The notes under the pieces: model-generated
What the model saw: only the letters and a program-made list of their open reading frames with translations
Database searches by the model: none
What the model was told of the DNA's origin: nothing
Translations under genes and position numbers: made by a program
DNA from: Eubacterium uniforme
Lineage (GTDB): Bacteria > Bacillota > Clostridia > Lachnospirales > Lachnospiraceae
DNA: 64,000 nt
Assembly (NCBI RefSeq): GCF_900167115.1
Contig: NZ_FUXZ01000005.1
Location: 124,001-188,000 of the forward strand
Direction of reading: 5' to 3'
Shown: positions 35,968 through 45,421 of the stretch, piece after piece
Layout of the letters: each line of letters begins with the position of its first letter
How positions within the stretch are numbered: position 1 is the stretch's first letter

Positions 35968-38900
35968 TTGGATAAATACGAGTATGGTATTAAATCAGAC
36001 CAAATAAAAAAGATGGTTGCAAAAAAAGATTATAAGGTTGCCGCTAAGATAGCAGACACCATAGATTGGAGTAAGGTTAAGAGTAATTCAATGCTTATAA
36101 CTGTAGCTGATGCATATGAGGCAAACAGACAGTATGATAAGGCAAAGCAGGTTTTACTTTGTGCTTATGAACGTACTCCTATGGGAAGACAATTAGCGTA
36201 CAGACTATCAGTTTTATCCATTAAACTAAAGGATTATATTGATGCAGAGGATTTTTATAGAGACTTTGTAGATATGGCACCTCATGACAATGCTCAGTAT
36301 ATCTTAAAGTATAAGATTGAAAAGGGTAAAGGAAAGGATGTAAATTCATTAATCCCAATTCTTGAAGCATTTAATCGTGAAGAGATGGATGAAAGATGGG
36401 GATATGAATTAGCAAAACTTTATCATGAAGCAGGAGACATTGAAAGTTGTGTAGCGCAATGTGATGAAATTAGTTTATGGTTTAATGAAGGCGAATATGT
36501 TGATAAAGCCATGGAACTAAAGAAGATGTATAAGCCACTTACAAGAGGTCAGCAGGAGAGATATGATAGACGATTTGATCGTTTTGGATATGGAGACATA
36601 TACGGTGATGAAGGTCGTGGATATATTGATGAAAAAGCTGACTATGCTGAAGATGGATATTATACAAATAATGATTATTATGAAAACGAAGTAGCATACC
36701 CAGCTGATAATGCATACCAGAACGGACAGTATTATCAGGATGGTTTGATGGATGAATATGCTACTAAGCGAATAGGTGATATAAGACATGCCATTAATAA
36801 TGGTTATGATCAAAGCGAAGATTATTATCAGGCTCAGCCAGAATATAGCGAGCAGGTAGATTATGGCACAGATTTTGCTTATGATAATAATCAGGTTAAT
36901 GGAAACATACCAGAATATTCTCAGAATCAGCCTTTTGCTTATGAAGATATGAGAATCATGCATGACTCATATGATGAAGATAAGATGCAAAGAGAACTTG
37001 CAAGAAATCTTGAAGAAGTAATGAATGATGATGATAGTCAGATCCAGGGACAGATGCATCTTGATTTCGCATCATATACTGATGAGGAAAAAGACATTAA
37101 TCAGCTTACAGGACAGTTATCTTTAGAGGAAGTATTAAGAGATTTAGAGTCTAGAGGAATTTTAGCTTCTAGTACAGTTGATGCTACTGTTAAAACTATG
37201 GATAACGCTGAGGCGGCTGTTGAGGAAGCTGCTGCTGAGAGTGCATTTGTTGCAGCTCAATCCATAGCTGAAGAAGAGATAGCAAAAGCTGCTGCAGAAT
37301 TTGAAAATGATGCTATTAGTTCTATGGCTGAAGAAACTACTGAAGGAGTAGATGTAAGTGAAGTATCTGTAGATGAAGAGGATACGGATGTTTCAGCATT
37401 TGCTAAAGAGACAGTAGAAGATAATAATCCTTTGGTTGATGATGACGGATTTATAGATGATTATGAAGAATCAGAGAGTTTTGCCAAGAAGAAAGCAAAA
37501 CCTGTAGAAGATATTAAACCTGAGAAAGATCATAAGGAAACAAATATTAAAACAGGTGGAATTCACTTTGGAGTTAATGTTCCAGGTGTGAATGCTTTAG
37601 GTTCAGCACCAAGTCTTGGTGTACCTAATCCAACTGTGTATGTGCCAAGAATGAATATTGATGATATCAAGAAAAAGAATGAGGCACCAAAAGTTGAGCC
37701 ACCTAAGGTTGAGGTTCCAAAGGTTGAAATACCAAAAGTTGAAATAACAGAAAGTGATAGCCTTGCTAAAACTGCTGATTTAAGTGCAACAAGAGTTATT
37801 CCTGATATTTCAAATATTAATAATATTTCTAAACCAGGTGATTTGGTTATTGAAAAGAACAGTGATAGCAAGCCTGATTTAGATGCTGAAAAAGATAGTA
37901 AGTTAGAAAGAACTAATTATATAATTGATAATATTCCTGAAATTGACATGACAGAGGAGATTCTTACAGGTATGTCTGAAGTTGTTGTTTCAAAGGATAT
38001 TATTAGTGAAACAGCTGACTTGAACAGAGTTAAGGAAACTTTAGCTAAACTTGAGGAAGAAAAAGCTGAGGCTGCAAGAGAAGCAGCTGAGAATAAACTT
38101 GCAGGAGTTGCTGAAGAAGAAAAAGATATTTCTGAAGAAGAAAAGTCAGTTGAAGAGGCAGTGACTACTGCTGAAGAACCAGCAAGCCCAGTGGATAAAA
38201 TCGAGGTTGAAAAACCTGAAACTGAAGCTTTAGTTGGAGTTATGACAATCGATAAAAAGACTGGACTTATCACAGTTGTAAATGATAAGCCAGCAGAAGA
38301 TACAAATCCTTTAGATGATATTATTAAACCGGTAACTGAGGAAGCAACTCCTGTGGAGGATGCTAAACCAGTAACTGAGGAAGTTGCTCCTGTGGAGGAT
38401 ATTAAGCCTGTAGAGAATGTTAAATCATTAGGGGATACCAAACCAATAGAGGTTATTAAATCTGTAAATGATGTTGAGAGAGAGATTCCTGAAAAGAATG
38501 AAGAAGTAAAAGAAGATGATTTAGAAGATGAATCTTCAGTGGCTAGTATTTTAGCAGGTGAAACATTAATAGATGAAGCAATGGATGGAGAGCCTGTTGA
38601 ACTTAATGATTTTACAGAAGAAAAAGAAGAACCTAAGAGAGGATTTATTTCTCGCTTTAGCAGATTATTTGCTTTAAATATTTCTGAAAGTCTTGATGAA
38701 AATGAAAAAGACGAAGATGATGGCTTTGTTGATGATTATGAAGATGATTTCGAAATGAAGGCAAAATCCAAAGCGGATGAAGAAGTTGAAGAGGAATTTG
38801 ATGAAGTTAAAGAAATAAATACAGAAGAAACTAAAGAAGATACACAAGAAACAATTAAACCAGAAGTGGTTAGTTCATTTGCAAGACCTGAAGAAGATAA

Positions 38901-40209
38901 GGTTGAAGCAGAGGAAGAACCTGAAGTTGATAGTGTATCTGAATATTCTAAATCCGAAGAACAGGCCTTAGATGAACTTGAAGATGAAGAAGGATTAGAA
39001 GATCTTAAAGCTCTTGATGGTGAAGAAGAAAAAGGCATGGCTTTATCAGATGTTGTTGATCCTAAGGTTAATACAATTGCTGATAAAAAGGCAAAGGAAG
39101 TTGAAGAGGATTTTGCAAAGGAATTTGCTGCAGGACTTGCTATGGCAGCGGCAGCAGGAGATATTAAACTTACAGGAACTAAGATTGATGACACAGCGGA
39201 AATTAATCTTAATGAAGATGATATTAATAAGGCTATTGAAAACAAGAAAGTTAATGATAAGCCTTTAGATACAGTTGAGGATAGAGTTTTCCATGATGAA
39301 CAGAGTCCAACAGATTTGAATGATGATGAAATAGAAAGACAAATTGAGGAAGCTGATGAAGAAGTGGATGATTCAAATCCATATGAAAGTGCTTCTTTTG
39401 ATGAAGAACAGCATGGAAAAGAAAGAACTATTAAGAAGGGTGGCCTTGAGGAACAGTATGAAGGATTCCTTTCAAAGGAAGAAGAAGATTTATTCTCTAA
39501 CTTTGTAAATGTGGCTGGTCTTCAGAATAAGATAGTAAAGACTATTATTAATTTGACAGAGGATTATGTTAGTGATGGTGCATCAACTGCAGGTAATATC
39601 GTTGTTATGGGTGATGAAAAGTCAGGTAAGACAACACTTGCAATTGATATTTTAAAAACTGTTAATAAGAGACGTGAGCGCATTGGTAGAAAGATTGCCA
39701 AGGTTAATGCGCAGGTTTTCAATAAGAAGGGTATTTCACAGTATATGCAGAAGCTTATAGGTAGTGATCTTATTATTGAAAATGCAGGTCTTCTTAATGA
39801 ATATGCAATTGAAGAACTTATTGATTCAATGCAGTACTATACTGATGATATGATTGTAGTCTTAGAGGATGAAGGTGATTCACTTAATAGGATCCTTGAT
39901 GATTATCCAGATCTTGATCAGATGTTTGATAATCAGATTGTTGTAAAAGACTATGATATTAATGAGTGGGTTAAGTATGCTAAGGATTATGCAAAACAGA
40001 ATAATTATGTTGTTGATGATTTAGGTACCCTTGCTCTTTATGCTAGAATTGATGATGAGTATGGTATTAGAAATGGCTTATCAGAAGAAGATATCGAAGA
40101 CATTATGGATTCGGTTATGAGAAAGGCTTCTCATAAGTTAATGCGTAAGGTATTTGGCAAAAACAAAAATGACGGATTTAATGTACTTAAAGAAGCTGAT
40201 TTTTATTAA
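35968..40209 (+). CDS. 1413-aa protein: TPR-like N-terminus, long acidic linker, CbbX/SpoVK-like AAA+ C-terminus
   Basis: I do not recognise the full protein. Residues about 1-195 form TPR-like helix pairs (KDYKVAAKIADTIDW, ANRQYDKAKQVLLCAYER, YELAKLYHEAGDIESC). A Tyr/Asn/Asp-rich stretch covers about 210-330, then an 800-residue acidic low-complexity region with K-V-E-x-P repeats near 575. The C-terminal 250 residues look like an AAA+ domain: P-loop GDEKSGKTTLA (about 1214), Walker-B-like DDMIVVLEDEGD (about 1292), then a segment like the CbbX/SpoVK lid, DYPDLDQMFDNQIVVKDYD. The start is TTG 35968 behind GAGGTG. Its own promoter precedes it. It may be a scaffold or remodelling ATPase; function unknown. 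Confidence 0.8.
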   Translation: MDKYEYGIKSDQIKKMVAKKDYKVAAKIADTIDWSKVKSNSMLITVADAYEANRQYDKAKQVLLCAYERTPMGRQLAYRLSVLSIKLKDYIDAEDFYRDFVDMAPHDNAQYILKYKIEKGKGKDVNSLIPILEAFNREEMDERWGYELAKLYHEAGDIESCVAQCDEISLWFNEGEYVDKAMELKKMYKPLTRGQQERYDRRFDRFGYGDIYGDEGRGYIDEKADYAEDGYYTNNDYYENEVAYPADNAYQNGQYYQDGLMDEYATKRIGDIRHAINNGYDQSEDYYQAQPEYSEQVDYGTDFAYDNNQVNGNIPEYSQNQPFAYEDMRIMHDSYDEDKMQRELARNLEEVMNDDDSQIQGQMHLDFASYTDEEKDINQLTGQLSLEEVLRDLESRGILASSTVDATVKTMDNAEAAVEEAAAESAFVAAQSIAEEEIAKAAAEFENDAISSMAEETTEGVDVSEVSVDEEDTDVSAFAKETVEDNNPLVDDDGFIDDYEESESFAKKKAKPVEDIKPEKDHKETNIKTGGIHFGVNVPGVNALGSAPSLGVPNPTVYVPRMNIDDIKKKNEAPKVEPPKVEVPKVEIPKVEITESDSLAKTADLSATRVIPDISNINNISKPGDLVIEKNSDSKPDLDAEKDSKLERTNYIIDNIPEIDMTEEILTGMSEVVVSKDIISETADLNRVKETLAKLEEEKAEAAREAAENKLAGVAEEEKDISEEEKSVEEAVTTAEEPASPVDKIEVEKPETEALVGVMTIDKKTGLITVVNDKPAEDTNPLDDIIKPVTEEATPVEDAKPVTEEVAPVEDIKPVENVKSLGDTKPIEVIKSVNDVEREIPEKNEEVKEDDLEDESSVASILAGETLIDEAMDGEPVELNDFTEEKEEPKRGFISRFSRLFALNISESLDENEKDEDDGFVDDYEDDFEMKAKSKADEEVEEEFDEVKEINTEETKEDTQETIKPEVVSSFARPEEDKVEAEEEPEVDSVSEYSKSEEQALDELEDEEGLEDLKALDGEEEKGMALSDVVDPKVNTIADKKAKEVEEDFAKEFAAGLAMAAAAGDIKLTGTKIDDTAEINLNEDDINKAIENKKVNDKPLDTVEDRVFHDEQSPTDLNDDEIERQIEEADEEVDDSNPYESASFDEEQHGKERTIKKGGLEEQYEGFLSKEEEDLFSNFVNVAGLQNKIVKTIINLTEDYVSDGASTAGNIVVMGDEKSGKTTLAIDILKTVNKRRERIGRKIAKVNAQVFNKKGISQYMQKLIGSDLIIENAGLLNEYAIEELIDSMQYYTDDMIVVLEDEGDSLNRILDDYPDLDQMFDNQIVVKDYDINEWVKYAKDYAKQNNYVVDDLGTLALYARIDDEYGIRNGLSEEDIEDIMDSVMRKASHKLMRKVFGKNKNDGFNVLKEADFY

Positions 40210-40273
40210 ATGGTGATTATATAGGATTTAGTTCTATAAAAACAATATATAAAGAAAAGAGGAATGAAATAAG

Positions 40274-41110
40274 ATGGAAAAACTCGAACTTATGAAAACA
40301 GCTGTTGAAGTTAGAAAAAGTATTGTAACTGCTCTTCACAGCGCAAAGTCAGGTCATCCAGGCGGATCACTTTCTGCAGCAGATATCTACACATATCTGT
40401 ATTTTGAAGAAATGAATATTGATCCTAAGAATCCAAAGTGGGAGGACAGAGACCGTTTTGTATTATCAAAGGGTCATACAGCTCCAGGTCTTTACTCTGT
40501 ACTTGCAGAGAGAGGTTATTTCCCTAAGGAAGATTTATTAGGTCTTCGTCACACAGGTTTTTATCTTCAGGGTCATCCAGACATGAAGCATACACCAGGT
40601 GTTGATATGTCATCAGGTTCTTTAGGACAGGGTATCTCAGCAGCAGTTGGTATGGCACTTGCTGGTAAGATGGCTGGTAAAGATTATAGAGTATATACAC
40701 TTCTTGGTGATGGTGAAATCCAGGAAGGTCAGGTATGGGAAGCTTCAATGTTTGCTGCTTCAAGAAATCTTGATAACCTTGTAGTTATCGTTGATAATAA
40801 CAATCTTCAGATTGATGGTGAGATTTCAGAAGTATGTAGCCCATATCCAATTGATGAAAAATTTAAGGCATTCGGTTTTAATGTTGTAAACATTAATGGT
40901 AATGATTTTGATGAAATTGCATCTGCATTTGCTAACGCTAAAGCAGCAAAGGGTTGCCCAACAGCTATTATTGCTAAGACTGTTAAAGGTAAGGGTGTTT
41001 CATTCATGGAAAATCAGGTAAGCTGGCATGGCGCAGCTCCTAACGATGAGCAGTATGCAACTGCTATGGAAGAATTAAAGAAAGCGGGTGAAAGTTTATG
41101 TCAGATGTAA
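40274..41110 (+). CDS. transketolase, N-terminal (thiamine diphosphate-binding) subunit
   Basis: N-terminal half of a split transketolase (278 aa), which binds the diphosphate of ThDP. Key segments are HSAKSGHPGGSLSAADIYTYLYF, DRFVLSKGHTAPGLYSVLAE, GSLGQGISAAVGMALAG and the ThDP/Mg motif GDGEIQEGQVWEASMFAASRNLDNLVVIVDNN. Transketolase moves two-carbon units between pentose-phosphate sugars. The C-terminal half is the next gene, overlapping by 13 bases. In Clostridia these two-gene transketolases are common. L-ribulose-5-phosphate epimerase at 53 kb feeds the same pathway. Confidence 0.95.
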   Translation: MEKLELMKTAVEVRKSIVTALHSAKSGHPGGSLSAADIYTYLYFEEMNIDPKNPKWEDRDRFVLSKGHTAPGLYSVLAERGYFPKEDLLGLRHTGFYLQGHPDMKHTPGVDMSSGSLGQGISAAVGMALAGKMAGKDYRVYTLLGDGEIQEGQVWEASMFAASRNLDNLVVIVDNNNLQIDGEISEVCSPYPIDEKFKAFGFNVVNINGNDFDEIASAFANAKAAKGCPTAIIAKTVKGKGVSFMENQVSWHGAAPNDEQYATAMEELKKAGESLCQM

Positions 41111-42036
41111 AGAAGTACGCAACAAGAGAAGGATACGGCGCAGGTCTTGTCGCTCTTGCTAAAAAACATGATAATATTGTAGTTTTAGATGCTGACCTTG
41201 CAGCAGCTACAAAGACAGGTATGTTCAAGAAAGAATATCCTGAGAAGCATATTGACTGTGGTATCGCTGAATGCGATATGATGGGTATTGCAGCTGGTAT
41301 CGCTACAACAGGTGTTGTTCCATATGCTAGTTCATTTGCTATGTTCGCAGCAGGTCGTGCTTTCGAGCAGGTTAGAAATAGTATCGGTTATCCACATCTT
41401 AATGTTAAGATTGGTGCTACACATGCTGGTATTTCAGTAGGTGAAGATGGTGCTACACATCAGTGTAACGAGGATATTGCTCTTATGAGAACAATTCCTG
41501 GTATGACAATTATTAATCCATGTGATTATAATGAAGCTATTAAGGCTGTTGAAGCAGCTTATGAAATTGACGGTCCAGTTTATATGAGATTTGGTCGTCT
41601 TGCTATGCCAAATATTACATCAGAAGATGAAAAGTTTGAAGTTGGTAAGGGTAAAGTATTAAGAGAAGGTAGTGATGTTACAATCGTAGCTACGGGTCTT
41701 TTAGTTCACTTTGCACTTGAAGCTGCTGAAAAGCTTGCTGCTGACGGCATTAACGCTAAGGTAGTAAACATTCACACAATCAAGCCTCTTGATGAAGAAT
41801 TAATTAAGGCTTGTGCTAAGGAAACAGGTAAGATTGTTACTGTTGAAGAACATTCAGTTATCGGTGGTCTTGGTAGTGCTGTTTGTGATTGTCTTGCTGA
41901 ATCAAATCCAGTACCAGTTAAGAAGATTGGTATTTATGATGTATTTGGTGAATCAGGTCCAGCTCTTGAACTTATTAAGAAATATGGTCTTGATGGTGAA
42001 GGCATTTACACAAAGGTAAAAGAGTTCGTAAAATAA
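41098..42036 (+). CDS. transketolase, C-terminal subunit
   Basis: C-terminal half of the split transketolase (312 aa), with the pyrimidine-binding domain (YATREGYGAGLVALAK, DADLAAATKTGMFKKEYPEKH, ECDMMGIAAGIATTG with the ThDP-contacting Glu) and the C-terminal transketolase domain (VTIVATGLLVHFALEAAEKL, EEHSVIGGLGSAVCDCLAE). It begins at ATG 41098 within the end of the N-terminal gene, so the two subunits should be made in equal amounts. A strong terminator follows. Confidence 0.95.
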   Translation: MSDVKKYATREGYGAGLVALAKKHDNIVVLDADLAAATKTGMFKKEYPEKHIDCGIAECDMMGIAAGIATTGVVPYASSFAMFAAGRAFEQVRNSIGYPHLNVKIGATHAGISVGEDGATHQCNEDIALMRTIPGMTIINPCDYNEAIKAVEAAYEIDGPVYMRFGRLAMPNITSEDEKFEVGKGKVLREGSDVTIVATGLLVHFALEAAEKLAADGINAKVVNIHTIKPLDEELIKACAKETGKIVTVEEHSVIGGLGSAVCDCLAESNPVPVKKIGIYDVFGESGPALELIKKYGLDGEGIYTKVKEFVK

Positions 42037-42058
42037 TATAAATATAAATATAAAAGCG

Positions 42059-42090
42059 TAAAAGATACATATGGAAATATGTATCTTTTA
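42059..42090 (+). terminator. terminator after transketolase genes
   Basis: TAAAAGATACATAT-GGAA-ATATGTATCTTTTA, a perfect hairpin ending in a T-rich arm. Confidence 0.8.
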
Positions 42091-42149
42091 TGTTATAATA
42101 GACTATATAAATGACGTGATGTAAATTACACAAGGAGGAGGGCACTGAT

Positions 42150-42791
42150 ATGGAAGATAGAACAGTAAAAATCCAATCACCAACTAATAACAATGTAGCA
42201 CTTAAAATTATACCGGGGCATTTTGCTACTAATCACTCTCATATTAATTTTTATATGGATATGACAACCATTAAAACAAGACAGAGTGAAGCAAGAGCTG
42301 TTGCTAGTGAACTTAAGAATAAGTACATGGTAAGTACACCGGTTGATACTATTATATGTATGGATGGTACAGAAGTAATAGGTGCTTATCTTGCAGATGA
42401 ATTATCTAATGCAGGTAACATATCTTATAATGCTCATCAGACTATTTATATTGTAACACCAGAGTTTAATACAAATGGACAGATGATTTTTAGAGATAAT
42501 TTAATACCGGAAGTTAATGGAAAGCATTGTATATTATTACTTGCTTCAGCAACAACAGGTAAAACAATTAGAAGAAGTATTGAGTGTATTCAGTATTATG
42601 GAGGAATAATTGAAGGTATATCAGCAATATTTAGTGCAACTGAAGAAGTTGATGGATATACAGTTGATACAGTTTTCAGAGAGAAAGATCTTCCAGGATA
42701 TCAGACATATAAACCACAGGAGTGTCCATATTGCCAGAAGGGGATTAAGCTTGATGCTATGGTTAATGGATACGGTTATTCAAAATTATAA
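42150..42791 (+). CDS. phosphoribosyltransferase-family protein (orotate PRTase-like)
   Basis: A 213-aa protein with a PRTase fold: a hydrophobic strand plus acidic segment TIICMDGTEVIGAYLADEL near residues 66-84, and a PRPP-loop-like region VNGKHCILLLASATTGKTIRRSIECIQYYGG (about 122-152). This loop lacks the usual two acidic residues in the PRPP motif, reading ASATTGKT. A C-terminal CPYC-x-KG motif might bind zinc. Similar proteins are often named orotate phosphoribosyltransferase, but no pyrimidine genes are nearby, so a regulatory or salvage role is as likely. The ribosome binding site is AAGGAGGAGGG. Confidence 0.65.
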   Translation: MEDRTVKIQSPTNNNVALKIIPGHFATNHSHINFYMDMTTIKTRQSEARAVASELKNKYMVSTPVDTIICMDGTEVIGAYLADELSNAGNISYNAHQTIYIVTPEFNTNGQMIFRDNLIPEVNGKHCILLLASATTGKTIRRSIECIQYYGGIIEGISAIFSATEEVDGYTVDTVFREKDLPGYQTYKPQECPYCQKGIKLDAMVNGYGYSKL

Positions 42792-42804
42792 TTCAAGATT
42801 TTTT

Positions 42805-42836
42805 AAGGGTACATACCTAGGTATGTGCCCTTTTTA
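42805..42836 (+). terminator. terminator after the PRTase gene
   Basis: AAGGGTACATACC-TAGGTATGTGCCCTTTTT; a symmetric stem centred on CCTAGG followed by five T. Confidence 0.85.
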
Positions 42837-42849
42837 CGTTAAGTAAACT

Positions 42850-42878
42850 TTGACAATTTATTAGTTTTTTTATATACT
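42850..42878 (+). promoter_or_regulatory. promoter of the GH25 lysozyme gene
   Basis: TTGACA at 42850-42855 and TATACT at 42873-42878, 17-base spacer. Confidence 0.8.
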
Positions 42879-42943
42879 TTTTTAGAGAGTTTGTTTCGAA
42901 AGGAGAAGGCAGGTGTATCGGCATCTGTTTATATATAAAGTTG

Positions 42944-43879
42944 ATGAGGAAAGAGTTTGTAGGAAAAAGATATAGAGATAAGTTAATAGCGATGTCCTTA
43001 GCTATTCTTGTTTTAGGAAGTAGTTGTTTAGGTTGTAGTAAGAAAAGTGATGTTGAAAGAAGAAGACAGAGCGAAAATGAGACTTTTGACGAAACAGAAA
43101 CAACTGATTATTTGTACGATGAACCAGAATCATTAGGAAGAAGCATGACGTATGCAGATGGAAGTCTTATTTTTCATCATATGCATGTTGATGAGGCTGC
43201 AATTCCAATAGAATATGATTTAGATAAATTCATAAAAGTTGATGGAAAGATGACATATGAAGATGAAAAGTACACATATAAACTAGGAGTTGATGTATCA
43301 AAATACCAGGAAAAAGTTAAGTGGGACAAAGTCGAAAAAGAAGGTTATGAATTCGCCATGATTAGACTTGGATATAGGGGCTATACAGAAGGCGAGATAT
43401 TCCTTGATGAAAAATATGAATATAACATAAAGGCTGCTAACAGAAGTGGACTTGATGTAGGAGTATACTTCTTTTCGCAGGCTATAACAGAGGATGAGGC
43501 CATTGAAGAAGCTAACTTTGTACTTGAACATGTTAAAGACCAAGAACTTGGAATGCCAATAGTTTATGATCCAGAAATTGTATATAATGATAAGTCAAGA
43601 ACAAAGGGAATTTCAAAAGAACAGTTTACTAAGAATACATTAGCGTTTTGTAATACAATAGCTGATGCCGGATATGAAGTAATGATTTATGCAAATATGC
43701 TTTGGGAAGACCAGCAGTTAAATATGTCTGAAATAATGAAATATGATATATGGTATGCTGATTATGTTGGATTACCACAGACTCCATATCATTTTTCAAT
43801 GTGGCAGTATACTGACAAAGGAACTGTTGATGGAATAAAAGGTGGAGCAGATATTAATATTCAATTAATAGAAAAATAG
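42944..43879 (+). CDS. GH25 family lysozyme lipoprotein
   Basis: A secreted lysozyme-like protein (311 aa). The signal peptide ends in a lipobox (SSCLGC, Cys about 31), followed by a charged linker. The glycoside hydrolase 25 domain runs from about residue 105 to the end: LGVDVSKYQEKVKWDKVEKEGYEFAMIRLGYRGY, DVGVYFFSQAITEDEAIEEANFV, MPIVYDPEIV (acid region) and YDIWYADYVG...FSMWQYTDKGTVDGI. GH25 enzymes cleave the MurNAc-GlcNAc bond of peptidoglycan. In many relatives the acid pair lies in DxE; here DPE is present. ATG 42944 is used; the ribosome binding site is weak. The gene stands alone between terminators. Confidence 0.93.
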   Translation: MRKEFVGKRYRDKLIAMSLAILVLGSSCLGCSKKSDVERRRQSENETFDETETTDYLYDEPESLGRSMTYADGSLIFHHMHVDEAAIPIEYDLDKFIKVDGKMTYEDEKYTYKLGVDVSKYQEKVKWDKVEKEGYEFAMIRLGYRGYTEGEIFLDEKYEYNIKAANRSGLDVGVYFFSQAITEDEAIEEANFVLEHVKDQELGMPIVYDPEIVYNDKSRTKGISKEQFTKNTLAFCNTIADAGYEVMIYANMLWEDQQLNMSEIMKYDIWYADYVGLPQTPYHFSMWQYTDKGTVDGIKGGADINIQLIEK

Positions 43880-43945
43880 AGTAAAAAATAGAAGTATTTT
43901 TGGATTTAATCAAAAAATTGGATATATATATATAATGAGTATGTT

Positions 43946-43981
43946 AAAAACCAGGGAACTATATGGTTCCTTGGTTTTTTT
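43946..43981 (+). terminator. terminator after the GH25 gene
   Basis: AAAAACCAGGGAACTATATGGTTCCTTGGTTTTTTT, stem of 12 pairs with a T run. Confidence 0.88.
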
Positions 43982-43996
43982 AGTTTGCATTTGTTA

Positions 43997-44048
43997 TTGA
44001 CAAATATAATCCACTGTGCTATAACTGTACTAACATAATTAGTACAGT
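43997..44048 (+). promoter_or_regulatory. promoter and operator of the ytrA-like/ABC operon
   Basis: TTGACA (43997-44002) and TATAAC (44020-44025) with a 17-base spacer. An inverted repeat ACTGTACTAA-CATAA-TTAGTACAGT (44024-44033 and 44039-44048) overlaps the -10 box and transcription start. This is the expected position of an autoregulatory operator for a GntR/YtrA-type repressor, encoded next. Confidence 0.8.
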
Positions 44049-44118
44049 TGACACGAAAGCGATACAGTATTACTATCACAACATTACGAAAACAACAAAT
44101 TTATAAGGAGGGAAGGAC

Positions 44119-44493
44119 ATGTTTGTTTTAGATTATAAGGACAGACGTCCAATTTATAAACAAATTGTTTCAAAATTTCAGGAATTGATATTAATGGATA
44201 TACTTAAAACGGATGAGGCTATGCCATCAGTAAGAGAACTTGCAATGCAACTTTCTATCAATCCTAATACTATACAAAGAGCCTATGAAACTCTTGAAAG
44301 AGAAGGATGGATTTATACAATCAGAGGTAGAGGAAGCTTTGTTGCAGCAGGAACTGATACACTTAATAAAAAGAAGAACGAGTTAATTATTGAATTAGAA
44401 ACAGTAATAAATAAAGCTAAGCTTTTAAATGTTGATGAAAAAGAATTTGTAAAATATGTGTCAGACATTTATAAAAAAGATGAAAGGAGATAA
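44119..44493 (+). CDS. GntR/YtrA family transcriptional regulator
   Basis: A short GntR-type regulator (124 aa) of the YtrA subfamily, with a winged helix-turn-helix (PIYKQIVSKFQELIL, MPSVRELAMQLSINPNTIQRAYETLEREGWIYTIRGRGSFVA, residues about 10-75) and a short helical dimerisation tail. YtrA proteins usually repress an adjacent ABC transporter operon and respond to cell-envelope stress or antibiotics. The inverted repeat at the promoter fits autorepression. The ABC ATPase gene starts 7 bases after its stop codon. Confidence 0.93.
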   Translation: MFVLDYKDRRPIYKQIVSKFQELILMDILKTDEAMPSVRELAMQLSINPNTIQRAYETLEREGWIYTIRGRGSFVAAGTDTLNKKKNELIIELETVINKAKLLNVDEKEFVKYVSDIYKKDERR

Positions 44494-44500
44494 GTAAGGA

Positions 44501-45421
44501 ATGATAAGCGCAAATAGTGTTATAAAAAGATTTGGAGATATTGTTTCTGTTAATAATATCTCCTTAGATATCAAAGATGGTAGAGTGTTTGGTTTAATTG
44601 GAACAAATGGAGCTGGTAAATCTACATTTCTTAGAATGGCAGCTGGTGTATATAAACCTGATTATGGAGAAATATATATTGATAATGAACCGGTGTTTGA
44701 AAATCCTGATATAAAGAAAAAGATTTTTTATATCTCTGATGAACAGTTCTTTTATCCAAATGCTACAGGAATGTATATGGCTGAATATTATAAGAATTAT
44801 TATCCTAATTTCAGTATGGAAAAATTTGTTGAATTATTACAGGATTTCGGCCTTGATGGTGAAAGAAGGATAAGAACATTTTCAAAAGGTATGAAAAAGC
44901 AAATGTCTGTTATTTTAGCAATGAGTGCTAATACAGAGTATATTTTTATGGATGAGACATTTGATGGACTTGATCCAGTTATGAGACAAGCTGTTAAATC
45001 AATTATTGCTAGTAATATGACTGAAAGAAAATTAACAGTTATTATTGCTTCTCATAACTTAAGAGAACTAGAAGATGTGTGTGATGATATAGGATTAATG
45101 CATAAAGGTGGAATTCTTTTATCTGATGAATTAGATAGCTTAAAATTAAGAACTCATAAGTGTCAAATTGTCCTAAGAGAAGAGGATGAAAATAGATTAA
45201 GTTTAAATACAGTATTAAAAAATGTTGGATTAGAGCTTATGAATATTAATGAAAGAGGACGACTTAAAACTATAACTGTTAGAGGAGATAGAGATGAAAT
45301 TGAGAATACTTTATTAAATCTAAACCCACAGTTTATGGAGATGATTCCACTTACTTTGGAAGAAATATTTATTAGTGAAACGGAGGTAGTTGGTTATGAA
45401 TTCAAAAACCTTATTTACTAA
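44501..45421 (+). CDS. ABC transporter ATP-binding protein (YtrB-like)
   Basis: ATPase subunit (306 aa) of an ABC-2-type exporter. Walker A GTNGAGKSTFLRM (residues about 33-45), Q-loop region, signature FSKGMKKQMS in place of LSGGQ (usual for this group), Walker B YIFMDETFDGLD and H-loop ASHNL. A C-terminal extension of about 90 residues (KLRTHKCQIVLREED...) is typical for YtrB/EcsA-like ATPases. It overlaps the membrane protein gene by 26 bases. Its substrate is unknown; relatives export lantibiotics or act in envelope stress. Confidence 0.92.
   Translation: MISANSVIKRFGDIVSVNNISLDIKDGRVFGLIGTNGAGKSTFLRMAAGVYKPDYGEIYIDNEPVFENPDIKKKIFYISDEQFFYPNATGMYMAEYYKNYYPNFSMEKFVELLQDFGLDGERRIRTFSKGMKKQMSVILAMSANTEYIFMDETFDGLDPVMRQAVKSIIASNMTERKLTVIIASHNLRELEDVCDDIGLMHKGGILLSDELDSLKLRTHKCQIVLREEDENRLSLNTVLKNVGLELMNINERGRLKTITVRGDRDEIENTLLNLNPQFMEMIPLTLEEIFISETEVVGYEFKNLIY

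Noticed and set aside
36517-39245. Several minus-strand frames of 100-174 codons opposite the large acidic protein
   Set aside because: Long shadow frames are expected opposite GAA/GAT-rich coding sequence. They are Ser/Thr/Val-rich and lack start signals.
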